A stretch of 13,962 bases of DNA from Bacillota bacterium (GTDB lineage Bacteria > Bacillota > Clostridia > Oscillospirales > Oscillospiraceae): contig JAEWML010000165.1 of the NCBI GenBank assembly GCA_023393155.1, positions 1 through 13,962 on the forward strand. The letters are read 5' to 3'. Position numbers and translations under genes: made by a program. A model generated the notes under the pieces. That model saw only the letters and a program-made list of their open reading frames with translations, searched no databases and had not been told where the DNA came from. Position 1 is the first letter of the stretch. Each line of letters starts with the position of its first letter. Shown in pieces: positions 13,747-13,962 of the stretch.

Positions 13747-13962
13747 CTATTCGCCGGCAAAGCGGTAGCCAACGCCGACTTCCGTCAAAATAAAGCGTGG
13801 ATGCGTCGTGTCCTTTTCAAGCTTCCGGCGGAGATTGGCCATAAAAACCCGCACGCTCTTGCTGTCGCCTCCCTCATAACCCCAGATCTGTCTGATAATA
13901 TAATTGTGCGTCAGCACTTTGCCCCGGTTGGATATAAGCAAAAGGAGCGTTTTATACTCCGT
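13747..13962 (-). CDS. KdpE-like response regulator, C-terminal part (runs off the right edge)
   Basis: DNA-binding end of an OmpR/PhoB-class response regulator; 71 residues are visible and the gene continues past the window edge in frame (first visible residues TEYKTLLLLISNRGKVLTH). The winged-helix signature is complete here: LTHNYIIRQIWGYEGGDSKS for the turn and recognition approach, VRVFMANLRRKLEKD for the recognition helix, and ILTEVGVGYRF for the wing hairpin. The wording of this part is close to KdpE, the regulator of the high-affinity potassium transporter Kdp. Without the receiver domain and neighbours this is only a best guess. The phosphoacceptor Asp and the partner kinase are out of view. 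Confidence 0.88.
   Translation of the reverse strand, partial: TEYKTLLLLISNRGKVLTHNYIIRQIWGYEGGDSKSVRVFMANLRRKLEKDTTHPRFILTEVGVGYRFAGE

Overview
The window looks like chromosome of a GC-rich, gut-type clostridium (Bacillota, Clostridia, probably Oscillospiraceae-like). The support is the high-GC codon use with strong AGGAGG-type ribosome sites, the Clostridia-style pta, pyrG and M24 peptidase genes, the c-di-GMP-I riboswitch next to an SLH-type surface protein, and a remnant of a Tn4451/Tn1549-like element. This placement is inference from gene content, not a database match.

Layout. (1) Positions 1-129 hold six degenerate 21-22 bp tandem units. (2) On the minus strand, 247-3152 is a three-gene ABC importer operon of the TrpX/ABC_sub_bind class: lipoprotein, permease, ATPase. 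Its 5' leader (about 3153-3430) contains a good promoter, a 32-codon open frame with a strong ribosome site, and a canonical intrinsic terminator before the first gene. That is the layout of an attenuator. (3) A divergent plus-strand promoter at 3545 drives pyrG (CTP synthase) through a leader of about 240 nt that also ends in a terminator-like hairpin. pyrG is followed by an M24 Xaa-Pro aminopeptidase-type gene.

(4) From about 6606 to 10836 lies a lower-GC accessory block, bracketed by a 41-bp imperfect inverted repeat and placed between the convergent host genes for the M24 peptidase and pta. It contains the C-terminal stump of a large serine recombinase, a 5'-truncated surface protein (MBG-like, InlB B-repeat-like, three SLH, cell-wall-binding repeats), an orphan c-di-GMP-I riboswitch, an element-type sigma-70-like regulator with an SD-sequestering hairpin, and a tnpV gene broken by an in-frame stop. 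I read it as a heavily deleted mobile element.

(5) pta (phosphate acetyltransferase) runs on the minus strand with its own promoter. A 53-aa conserved-looking small protein follows on the plus strand. Next come two overlapping minus-strand genes for small beta-rich proteins that share a C-terminal motif. The window ends with the C-terminal part of a KdpE-like response regulator that runs off the right edge.

The most interesting items are the leader-peptide attenuator of the importer, the pyrG leader, the double truncation junction near 7225, the riboswitch that has lost its gene, and the paired proteins with a shared C-terminal LTDxNYxGLPIxxGD motif.
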